DNA from: Gluconobacter cerevisiae
GTDB lineage: Bacteria > Pseudomonadota > Alphaproteobacteria > Acetobacterales > Acetobacteraceae
Direction: 5' to 3'
Length of the DNA stretch: 64,000 nt
Assembly (NCBI RefSeq): GCF_015244675.1
Contig: NZ_JABCQO010000007.1
Location: forward strand, 62,001 to 126,000
The notes under the pieces are model-generated. The model saw nothing but the letters and a program-made list of their open reading frames with translations. It was not told the DNA's origin and searched no databases. The position numbers and the translations under genes were made by a program. Positions 10,526 through 18,397 of the stretch are shown here, in pieces (the first letter of the stretch is position 1; each line of letters starts with the position of its first letter).

Positions 10526-11965
10526 GTGATCGACGATTTCCGCTTTGGCCGCATAACGGTCATCGGCGACCTGCTGCTGGATCAGTATATTTCGGGCGGC
10601 GTCAGCCGCATTTCTCCTGAAGCCCCCGTCCCCGTCGTCCTGCATGACGCTCTGCGCTGCGTGCCAGGAGGTGCCGCGAATGTTGCGGTCAATGCCGCAG
10701 CTCTGGGCGCGCAGGTGCATCTTGTCGGCCTCGTCGGCGAAGATGAGTCGGCCCAGCGACTGAAAGATAGCCTGAACCTCTGGCCCACCATCCAGACAGA
10801 CGGGATCGTCTCCTCCCCGGACTGGACCACCATCACCAAGACCCGCGTCGTCAGCGGTCGTCAGCAGATCGTGCGTATCGACGTTGAAAAACTGACCCCC
10901 CTTTCCGAAACGTTCCAGCAGCGCCTCATGGAGGAAGCCCTCCGCGCGATAGACGTCTCAGACGTGCTCGTCTGCTCGGACTATGCCAAGGGTGTTCTGA
11001 CGGATGAGGTCCTGAAGGTCATCATCGCAGCCGGTCGTGCCAGAGGCATTCCCGTCATCGTCGATCCTAAAAGGCGCACGCTGGAAGCCTATGCCGGCGC
11101 CACCCTCGTGACGCCCAACCGGATTGAAGCGGAACAGGCCAGCGGACTCCTCGCTCGGACCGATAGTGATGTCCTGAAGGTGGCAGAAACCCTCTCCCGT
11201 CAGTTCGGCGGCGACGTTCTTGTCACGCGTTCGGAAGACGGCATGACGCTCTGGCAGCGTGACGCGAAACCCCTGCATGTCGCCAGCCGCAAGTCCGAAG
11301 TCTTCGATGTTTCCGGCGCCGGAGATACCGTCGTCGCCACCGTCGCCGCAGTCCTGTCCGCCGGTCAGACGCTGGAAACTGCCGTCGTTATCGCGACCGC
11401 CGCCGCTGCCCTGTCCGTCAGCAAGTTCGGCACTGCAACCGTTTCACGCGAAGAACTCTCCCGTGAACTGCTTCAGGAAATGCCCGAAACAGGCGCGCTC
11501 GTTCCGGTCGAACAGGCCGCGCGTATCGTGGAAAGCTGGCATCGGCATGGCGCGAAAGTCGTATTCACCAACGGATGCTTCGATCTGGTCCATCCGGGGC
11601 ATATCAGCCTGCTTCAGGCCGCAGCCCGCGAAGGAGACCGCCTCATCGTGGCCCTCAACACCGACCGTTCCGTCAGCCGCCTCAAGGGACCAACCCGCCC
11701 GGTCCAGAAGGAAGACGCTCGGGCTAGAGTGATCGGCGCCCTGCGCTCGGTCGATCTCGTCGTGCTGTTCGACGACGACACTCCTCTGGACGTTATCCGC
11801 ACCCTGAAGCCCGATATTCTCGTTAAAGGCGCGGATTACACCGAAGACCAGGTTGTTGGTGCCGATGTGGTGAAGGGATATGGCGGCAAGGTAGTGCTGG
11901 TGGACCTCGTGGACGGGCAGTCCACCACACGTCTCGTCAAAGGAATGCAGTCAACCCCGAGCTGA
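10526..11965 (+). CDS. hldE: Bifunctional D-glycero-beta-D-manno-heptose 7-P kinase / 1-P adenylyltransferase
   Basis: A 479-aa fused enzyme of ADP-heptose synthesis for the lipopolysaccharide inner core; cytoplasmic. Residues about 1-330 form a PfkB/ribokinase-type kinase with the GGAANVAVNAAALGA segment and the DVSGAGDTVVAT catalytic motif. Residues about 345-479 form a nucleotidyltransferase with FTNGCFDLVHPGH, the HxGH-type nucleotide-binding motif. Both active-site regions look intact and the length equals E. coli HldE. Translation starts at GTG, with AAGGAG 10 nt upstream. Its 3' end overlaps the convergent AraC gene by 15 bp. The other heptose genes (gmhA, gmhB, hldD) are not in the window. 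Confidence 0.96.
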   Translation: MIDDFRFGRITVIGDLLLDQYISGGVSRISPEAPVPVVLHDALRCVPGGAANVAVNAAALGAQVHLVGLVGEDESAQRLKDSLNLWPTIQTDGIVSSPDWTTITKTRVVSGRQQIVRIDVEKLTPLSETFQQRLMEEALRAIDVSDVLVCSDYAKGVLTDEVLKVIIAAGRARGIPVIVDPKRRTLEAYAGATLVTPNRIEAEQASGLLARTDSDVLKVAETLSRQFGGDVLVTRSEDGMTLWQRDAKPLHVASRKSEVFDVSGAGDTVVATVAAVLSAGQTLETAVVIATAAAALSVSKFGTATVSREELSRELLQEMPETGALVPVEQAARIVESWHRHGAKVVFTNGCFDLVHPGHISLLQAAAREGDRLIVALNTDRSVSRLKGPTRPVQKEDARARVIGALRSVDLVVLFDDDTPLDVIRTLKPDILVKGADYTEDQVVGADVVKGYGGKVVLVDLVDGQSTTRLVKGMQSTPS

Positions 11966-12817
11966 GGTCCGCGTCCCCGGCCGCATGGCGACACGCTGTC
12001 GGATTTCGCGTGGAGACGCACCGAATTTTTGCCTGAAACGCCGCGAGAAATGCGCAGCATTGCGAAAGCCATGATTCAACGCAATCTGGGCAATCGGGAG
12101 CGCATCATGCGCCGGATCTGTCAGGTCCGAATGGATGCGCTCCAGCCGGCGGTTAAGAATCCAGCCCGCGACCGCGCCTTCTTCTCCGTCGAAAAGCTGG
12201 TAAAGCGCCCGCGTCGAAATTCCGGAAGCCTCTGCAATGCTCTGCGGAGTCAGATCATGTTCATGCAGACGCGATTCAATATAGCGCCGGATATGCCTCT
12301 GCCGGTGCCGCCGTCGTCCCGCCACACTGACTTCCAGATCCAGACAATCCAGAATTGTTGTGATCAGCAGATCCGTGACATGCTGCAAAAGGCGCTGGCG
12401 TGTCTGGGGAATGGCATTCTCCAGAGCTCCGGATTCGAGCATGGATGCCGCCGACAGCAGAAAAGCGCCCGGCCCCCGTGCCAGATCGAAAGAAAGCGGC
12501 GGAAGCCCCGAAAGCATGGGAAGATGCCGCAACAATGCCTGACGCGTGACACTGAACAGAAAGACGTCGGCTGTTGGTTCGATGCTGGGTGGTCGTGCCA
12601 GTGTGGAGAACTGATGCGGATCCAGATATAATTTGCCCGTGGATTGTCGCGAGAGCACCAGAACTGTCCGCCCCTGATCCAGCAGAGCAGCAATGGCGGG
12701 CGACAGTGCCGTGCTGAGCCGAACGACAGCCGGATCCATCCCACGTGGAGATGCCGCAAGAGTCGCCAACGGAATGATCCGCTGTGCACTCAGGCTGGCT
12801 TGCGGAATATCAGTCAC
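11951..12817 (-). CDS. AraC family transcriptional regulator
   Basis: A 288-aa one-component regulator. The C-terminal ~100 residues hold the double helix-turn-helix DNA-binding domain, with SIAEASGISTRALYQLF as the first and AQIALNHGFRNAAHFSRRF as the second unit, followed by the usual FGxSP-type ending (FGASPREIRQ). The N-terminal ~170 residues resemble the AraC-binding-like domain of regulators such as FeaR/NahR-type AraC proteins, but the ligand cannot be predicted. It is convergent to hldE (15-bp overlap) and its promoter lies in an AT-rich region to its right. No adjacent catabolic gene suggests a target. Confidence 0.88.
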   Translation of the reverse strand: MTDIPQASLSAQRIIPLATLAASPRGMDPAVVRLSTALSPAIAALLDQGRTVLVLSRQSTGKLYLDPHQFSTLARPPSIEPTADVFLFSVTRQALLRHLPMLSGLPPLSFDLARGPGAFLLSAASMLESGALENAIPQTRQRLLQHVTDLLITTILDCLDLEVSVAGRRRHRQRHIRRYIESRLHEHDLTPQSIAEASGISTRALYQLFDGEEGAVAGWILNRRLERIHSDLTDPAHDALPIAQIALNHGFRNAAHFSRRFRQKFGASPREIRQRVAMRPGTRTSARG

Positions 12818-13027
12818 GACCGTGTTCTGGGGAAAATTTGGGGGATGTCGCTAAAGACCATTTTTGGTAGTAAAACCATATGAAACAACCATAACGGAAT
12901 GGCTATAGAAAGAATCGCCTCAAATGGAAATAGTCGACATGTATTTCATATTGTGTCTTGAGAAAGAATCGCTTATTCTGATGAAATATTAACGAATAAA
13001 ATGATAAATATTTTTTTATAAAATAAG
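12818..13027. other. AT-rich intergenic region
   Basis: A 210-bp gap, very AT-rich from about 12880 onward, between the AraC gene and the 3' end of the YhaN-like gene. It would contain the AraC promoter. No RNA gene, hairpin terminator or small gene was recognised. The AT-rich character continues into the last ~20 codons of the YhaN-like gene. Confidence 0.5.
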
Positions 13028-16000
13028 TTATAACTTTATAATGTATGGAATTTTTTTTGAATTATTTATCATATACCCGTGGTGGGTAAAAAACAAAACC
13101 TGCGTTTTCTCTGAAAACTCCGCCAATATCTGTAACCCGACCGTTGTCCGTTCTTCATCGAACGTCACGAACAGATCATCCGCCAGAAAAGGCAGGCGAA
13201 TGCCGCGGTCCAGAGCCTGCTCGACCGATGCCAGACGCAGCGCCAGATAAAGCTGGTCGCGCGTGCCCTCGCTCATGGCCTGAACCGGAACAGGCGTCGT
13301 ACTCGCCGACCGCTGCCCCGCCAGAACCAGCCCGTCCGAACCGCTTTCTTCCGTCACAAGCCCCTCGTAACGCCCAAGCGTCAGCCGCGAGAACATGGCC
13401 CCCGCCCGCGACAACAGAGGTCCATGCGCCTGCTGTCGCCCCTGTTCCACCAGTCGTGATAGCATCAACTGCTGAAGCCGGAGCGAAACATACCGGCTGG
13501 CCCGCTCGGCAATTTCCGCTTCCGTTTCCTGAATGTCTTCCGCGACCTCACGCACGCCACGGGCACTTTCCAGCTCGGCCAGCACGCTCCGTGCCTGCAA
13601 CAGCCGCTCTGTAACCAGGGACCTGCGGGCATCGAGCGCGATCGTTTCAGATTCGATCTCCTCGAAATCCCGCTCAAGCTGCTCGGGGTCCGTCACGCGC
13701 GCTTCATCCAGAAGCGACTCAAGCGACCGGCCATTTCCGGCCTGAAGAATCTGCTCCCGCAACTCATCGCGCCTGTCACAAAGCCCTGCCCGCTCCCTTG
13801 CGCGGGACAGCGCATGACGTAGATCGTCCTCTGCCCCAAGACCCAGAAGACGCCGCACGGGGTCCAGCCCCTGCCCCAGTTCCACAATCCGCAGATCGGC
13901 CTGCGCAATCTCTTCGGCGAGAGCCGCATGCTGCTGCATAACGGATTTCCGCTCCCGCTCGCGCTCCAGTTCCAGCGCCAGGAATTGCTCAAGCTCCGCC
14001 GCTGATTCCTGCCCGTAGCGCTGAAGAAACCCGCCCAATTCCGTACGGAACGCTGCGATATCGCGTGCCTCGGAGTCCTGCTCCTTCTGCTCGCTGTCCA
14101 GTCGCGTCCGAATTGTCAGCGCTTCTGTCACATCCCGCAGATCGGCCTGCTCCGCCCGCCCCGGATAGCGGCAGTCCCCACACGCCCGTGCCCAGTCTTC
14201 CTCCCAAAGTGCCAGCTTCTGCTCCACACTCGACAAGGCCGCCCGGTCTTTGACCAAAGCCTCTTCCCGCTGAAGACGATCCTTTTTCCGCGCATCCGCT
14301 TTCCGGGCCTCGTCCTCGCGCTGCTCCAGCAAAGACGTCGCCTGCCGGATCTGAACCGCCAGCCGTTCGGACGCAGATTCCACACCGAAAACCCGCAACC
14401 GTCGGCTCATATCGCCCCGACTGTCCATCGCTGCCTGAAGCTGCATTTTAGTGCTTTGCAAAGCCTCTTCGGCGGCCAGAACCTCCTGTCGCCGACCCAC
14501 CCAGACCTGCAATGACGCAGGCGGCAGCACCGGCGCCCCGAATGTTTCCAGCAAAGCGCTCCACGCAGCATGGCGCCGGTCCAATTCATCCTGCGCCCGC
14601 ATTCCTCGCCGACGGTATTCCTCCGCCCGAAGCGCAGCATCCTCACCCTGCCGCAACAGGGTTGCAAGCTGCGCCGACTGCTCGGCATGGGCATGGCGCC
14701 GGTCCGCCAGACCGTCCGCCTTCTGGATCAGAACCCCGAACGCCTCCCGCGTCGCAGGAGCGGGAGACTCGCCGGAGTGCAACTGATCCTCCATGCCCTG
14801 CCAGAGCCGGTCGCGCTCCTGCCGTGCTGTGGAAAGCTGCTCCCACGACACGGCCTGCCCGTCTTCTTCCAGGCGCCGGCATTCCTGCGCCAGACGCGCT
14901 CCTTCCGTCTCCGCCGCCTGTGCGTCGTCCTGTGCAACGCGCCGCTTCTCGTCCAGCGTCGCCCAGAGCCGCACCTCTTCCTCCAACACCGCCCCATCGG
15001 GAACGGCCAACGCCGTGAGGTCTCCCTTGCGATCGGCCGTGCTGGCGCGCCACGGCATCAGCGCCCCATAAGCCGCAGTCGCAGCGTCCTCCTGCCGCAA
15101 GACTTCGGCGGCAAGACTGTCAATCCGCTCATCCAGTGCGCCCAGACTGCGGGCCTCATCCAGCTCCAACCGGAACCGGCGCAGATTTTCAGGACGGATT
15201 TTTTCATCCGATTCCGAAACGGCTTCAGGGTGCAGAATATTCAGCGCCTGTTCCGTTTCCTGAAGCCGCGCCCGGAGATCCTGTTCCTGCGTTTGAAGTA
15301 ACGCCCGCGCCTGAAGCCGTTGTCCCAGATCGTCCAGTTCTTCCAGAGTAGGCAGCACACCAGCCTCACAGCCATGCCGCGCCCAGAACTGTTCGAGCGA
15401 GATCGCATCCCGCGTCAGTCGAGTTTTCCGCTCTTCGACCTTTGTTTCAAGCCGCGCAACCAGATCGCTGCGTTTCAGAAGCGTTTGGATGGCGTCCTGT
15501 TCCACAAGGACAGGGGAGGCGTCGCCAAAATCCCGAATCTGGACGCATAACGCTTCGAACCGCCGCCGCAAAACAGAAACATTATGTCCTTCAATTTGTA
15601 ATGATTCAAGAATGTTCTCAAAACGAACGCAATCCTCAATCGTTAAATTCCAGCTTGGAAAAGACTCTATTTCCGTTTCGATTTGCATTAGTTTCTGAAA
15701 AGGAACGGATGTCATTTTCAGTCGGGAATTGGTTCTCCGGCGTGTGCCAAGTTCTTGTGCTGCTGTGTCGCAAGACTGTTTTTCTGTTTCTGATTCAGAA
15801 AGTTCCTTATTTGCAACTGATAACTTCTTGACGGTTACGACGTCGCTCCGCAGAGCTGTTTGTAACGCCGTCAGCTTCAGTCTGGCCTGTTGCAACGCCG
15901 AACGTGCGCGTCCGGATTTCCATTCCGAACCTACATCTTCTTGCAGTCGCGCACTCAGTTTCCCAACGCCCTCAAGCCCCAGTCCGGCCGCCAGAATCTG

Positions 16001-16438
16001 AAGTCCGGCATCGTCTTTCAGGCGGCGCATCTCCTCGCCGCCCTCACGCAGCCGCGTATGATCCAGCGCCCAGGCCGCTTCAAATCCCTTCGAATCCAGT
16101 CCTCCTAGCCAGGTTCGCAACGGCAGATCTTCGAGCGCAGTCCTGTCATCTACCGCAAACAGCGTCTGGGTCCGCCCCCGGCGTCGCACGCCCTCAAAAA
16201 CCGTCCCATCCTGCTCCAGACTGGCCCCGACCCGTAGCAACGACGCCGCCGTCATCCAGTCCCCGGCGATATGATGCGGAAACCCGAACAGGAAATCCCG
16301 GATCGCACAGAGCGTCGTCGATTTCCCGGCTTCGTTTGCACCATAAATAACGTGCAGGTCCCGCGCCCCTTTCGGAAAACTCAGCGTGGTCTCCTGAAAT
16401 CCGCCATAACGCAGAAGATCGAGGCGTTCGAACCGCAT
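13028..16438 (-). CDS. SbcC/YhaN-like AAA family ATPase
   Basis: A 1136-aa SMC/Rad50-like ATPase predicted to work with the nuclease encoded just upstream in DNA end processing or repair. The N-terminus shows a Walker A motif GANEAGKSTT (residues 33-42); the C-terminus shows an ABC-type signature (SEGTRDQLYLALRLA), a Walker B segment (LPFLADDLFVTFDEER) and the FFTHH histidine switch, so the ATPase head is intact. Between them is a long Glu/Arg/Ala-rich coiled coil with a CGDC pair at residues 753-756. It overlaps the YhaO-like gene by one base (TAATG), indicating translational coupling. Two features are odd: an AT-rich internal patch (about 15560-15830) and an AT-rich, Lys/Ile/Asn-rich tail after FTHH. 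Confidence 0.85.
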   Translation of the reverse strand: MRFERLDLLRYGGFQETTLSFPKGARDLHVIYGANEAGKSTTLCAIRDFLFGFPHHIAGDWMTAASLLRVGASLEQDGTVFEGVRRRGRTQTLFAVDDRTALEDLPLRTWLGGLDSKGFEAAWALDHTRLREGGEEMRRLKDDAGLQILAAGLGLEGVGKLSARLQEDVGSEWKSGRARSALQQARLKLTALQTALRSDVVTVKKLSVANKELSESETEKQSCDTAAQELGTRRRTNSRLKMTSVPFQKLMQIETEIESFPSWNLTIEDCVRFENILESLQIEGHNVSVLRRRFEALCVQIRDFGDASPVLVEQDAIQTLLKRSDLVARLETKVEERKTRLTRDAISLEQFWARHGCEAGVLPTLEELDDLGQRLQARALLQTQEQDLRARLQETEQALNILHPEAVSESDEKIRPENLRRFRLELDEARSLGALDERIDSLAAEVLRQEDAATAAYGALMPWRASTADRKGDLTALAVPDGAVLEEEVRLWATLDEKRRVAQDDAQAAETEGARLAQECRRLEEDGQAVSWEQLSTARQERDRLWQGMEDQLHSGESPAPATREAFGVLIQKADGLADRRHAHAEQSAQLATLLRQGEDAALRAEEYRRRGMRAQDELDRRHAAWSALLETFGAPVLPPASLQVWVGRRQEVLAAEEALQSTKMQLQAAMDSRGDMSRRLRVFGVESASERLAVQIRQATSLLEQREDEARKADARKKDRLQREEALVKDRAALSSVEQKLALWEEDWARACGDCRYPGRAEQADLRDVTEALTIRTRLDSEQKEQDSEARDIAAFRTELGGFLQRYGQESAAELEQFLALELERERERKSVMQQHAALAEEIAQADLRIVELGQGLDPVRRLLGLGAEDDLRHALSRARERAGLCDRRDELREQILQAGNGRSLESLLDEARVTDPEQLERDFEEIESETIALDARRSLVTERLLQARSVLAELESARGVREVAEDIQETEAEIAERASRYVSLRLQQLMLSRLVEQGRQQAHGPLLSRAGAMFSRLTLGRYEGLVTEESGSDGLVLAGQRSASTTPVPVQAMSEGTRDQLYLALRLASVEQALDRGIRLPFLADDLFVTFDEERTTVGLQILAEFSEKTQVLFFTHHGYMINNSKKIPYIIKL

Positions 16439-17688
16439 TATTCCGTCTCCCCCAACAACCGCGCCCTTAATGCCGCCCGCGCCTGTTCAAGCGGAAACTG
16501 CCCCTCCGGCATCAGGCTGTCGCGCTCCACACAGGAGGGCAGGGCAGAGAAAAATCCTTCGAAATCGTCGGGCAGGGAGGCCAGAAACGCCTCGTCCTGC
16601 ATCAACCCGTCTAGCGCCAGATCAAGCTCACGCGTCTCTGTCACGCCGCTTTGCCGAAGGGGCGCAGACGTCTCGTTGCGGATTTTCTCCAGCGCAATCT
16701 GTGCCGTCCCGTCGGCGGACTCCTGCGCCATCGACACCGCAATGCCCCGCAGATCATCTTCCCAACCGCGCGACGCACACAACCGGTCATGCAGAACGCT
16801 GCGCCCCGTCAGCACGATCCGCGCAATCACCGTGCGCCCCTCCGCTTCAGAAAGGGCGTGTTCCATCTCCCGCCGCGCGGCCCCCAGAACGCCATCCATG
16901 CTCTGCATGTCGCTGACATCCAGCTCCAGCCGACACCAGCGCACGACATCACAGTTCACAAAATCGACTGAGCGGACGATCCCGTCCTCGACGCTCACCA
17001 GCGCACAGCCACAAGCCCCGGTCTCGCGCGCATGACGTCCCTGAAGCACGCCCGGAAACACGATCCACGGATGCTCGCAGACGATTTCGCGTGCATGGAC
17101 ATGCCCCAGCGCCCAGTAATCATATCCCTTCGCCGACAGCGTTTCGACAGAGCAGGGCGCGTAGGTCTCGTGCTCCCCGTACCCCGACAGCGACGTATGC
17201 AGCACACCGATATTGAAACACCCCGCGACAGGCGCGGGATAGGCCCGTGTCATATCATGCGGGACATGACGGTCGCGAAAACTCTGCCCATGCAGCGCCA
17301 CCCCGAGTTCCGGCCAATGAAATGTCTGGGGGGCCTCATAGGAAAAATGGTCGATCCCGTCGGGCAACGGCAATTCGCGCGCAATAACCGACTGCGCATC
17401 ATGATTGCCGGAAAGCGTCACAACCCGGATGCCAGCCTGAACCAGCCGGCTCAGGGCCTTGAGCATGTAAAGCCCGGTCCCCACGTCCTGCCAGGTCCCG
17501 TCATACAGGTCCCCCGCCAGAATGACGAAATCGACTTTTTCGTTAAGCGCCGTCTCAACAAGCCGGTCCAGCGCGCGCCGCGTTGACCCCCGGATTTCCG
17601 TCTCGGGAAGCCCCTCGTAACGGCTCAGCCCCTTCAGGGGGCTGTCGAGGTGAATATCAGCAGCATGGAGAAAGCGGAAAGAGGACAT
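16438..17688 (-). CDS. YhaO/SbcD-like DNA repair exonuclease
   Basis: A 416-aa calcineurin-like metallophosphoesterase of the Mre11/SbcD type, expected to be the nuclease partner of the adjacent ATPase. The metal-binding motifs are in order: AADIHLDSPL (D and H, residues 9-13), AGDLYDG (about 58-64), SGNHDAQ (about 97-103), a middle histidine in GVLHTSLSG and GHVHAREI near residue 200. The C-terminal ~180 residues form a capping domain without recognisable catalytic residues. YhaO proteins differ from SbcD by this cap. It is the first gene of the coupled pair. Its biological role in this organism is inferred from the family only. Confidence 0.87.
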   Translation of the reverse strand: MSSFRFLHAADIHLDSPLKGLSRYEGLPETEIRGSTRRALDRLVETALNEKVDFVILAGDLYDGTWQDVGTGLYMLKALSRLVQAGIRVVTLSGNHDAQSVIARELPLPDGIDHFSYEAPQTFHWPELGVALHGQSFRDRHVPHDMTRAYPAPVAGCFNIGVLHTSLSGYGEHETYAPCSVETLSAKGYDYWALGHVHAREIVCEHPWIVFPGVLQGRHARETGACGCALVSVEDGIVRSVDFVNCDVVRWCRLELDVSDMQSMDGVLGAARREMEHALSEAEGRTVIARIVLTGRSVLHDRLCASRGWEDDLRGIAVSMAQESADGTAQIALEKIRNETSAPLRQSGVTETRELDLALDGLMQDEAFLASLPDDFEGFFSALPSCVERDSLMPEGQFPLEQARAALRARLLGETE

Positions 17689-17737
17689 ACGCCAAGTTTA
17701 CGCCCTCCCCAATCTCTTGCAAACAGTGCTGCTTATA

Positions 17738-18241
17738 TCAGTTCGCGGCCAGATACTGCGACACGATATCCGGCATCAGGCTTTCAAGCGCCTCGGCCGA
17801 AGCCGCCTCCTCGTCCTTCAGACATTCCAGCGCCGATGCGTCCTGCGTAAAGCCAAGCTGTCGCGCCAGCGCGATCAGCATCTGAAGAGACGTGATCTGA
17901 TGCGCCCGGTATCCGCTCGCCACCAGCACGTTCTTCAGAACGTCCCGCGCTTCTCCTCCATGCAACAGCCCCGAGACCGTGCTGAGAATGGACGACACCG
18001 TCTCATGCGGAACGGGGGCAGGATGCCCGTGCCGCGACAGAAGGATCGTGATCTCACGGGCATGGCTCCGGCCCATCGCCAGATCCTGCTCCATCCGCCG
18101 ACAAAGCCCCGGATACTGCTCACACACAGGCAATTCCGAAAGCGCGGTCTCGATGGCCTTGGATTCAATAGACAGGTGATCCCGAAGAGCGTCCAGATAG
18201 ATATCCAGAGCGGATCTGTCCGTCGTTTTCGTTCTGGCCAC
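17738..18241 (-). CDS. Ferritin-like DUF892 family protein (YciE/YciF-like)
   Basis: A 167-aa predicted all-helical cytoplasmic protein. It fits the DUF892 ferritin-like pattern: an N-terminal helix with DIYLDALRDHLSIESKAIE, a second helix (RRMEQDLAMGRSHAREITIL) in which Glu and His could bind metal, then LKNVLVASGYRAHQITSLQ, and a final helix containing LKDEEAASAEALESLM. Family members are associated with stress responses, but no reaction is established. It lies about 50 bp upstream of the YhaO/YhaN pair on the same strand, so it may be co-transcribed with the repair genes. The assignment rests on motif spacing and is moderate. Confidence 0.65.
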   Translation of the reverse strand: MARTKTTDRSALDIYLDALRDHLSIESKAIETALSELPVCEQYPGLCRRMEQDLAMGRSHAREITILLSRHGHPAPVPHETVSSILSTVSGLLHGGEARDVLKNVLVASGYRAHQITSLQMLIALARQLGFTQDASALECLKDEEAASAEALESLMPDIVSQYLAAN

Positions 18242-18340
18242 CGTGTATCCTTATGTGTCGCTGATGTGGATTTAAATGGCCATATTGTCCCATGGAGCGC
18301 AAGAGCGCAGCGTCATGCTGGGAATACCTTTGCAGGCATG

Positions 18341-18370
18341 AAAAACCCCATGCCGGAGACCGGCATGGGG
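18341..18370 (-). terminator. Rho-independent terminator of the TonB-dependent receptor gene
   Basis: An 11-bp perfect stem, CCCCATGCCGG (18346-18356) and CCGGCATGGGG (18360-18370), with a 3-nt loop; on the minus strand it is followed by TTTTT. It lies 27 bp past the receptor stop codon. Confidence 0.9.
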
Positions 18371-18397
18371 CATTCAGGGTCAGCAGGATCTGACGGA

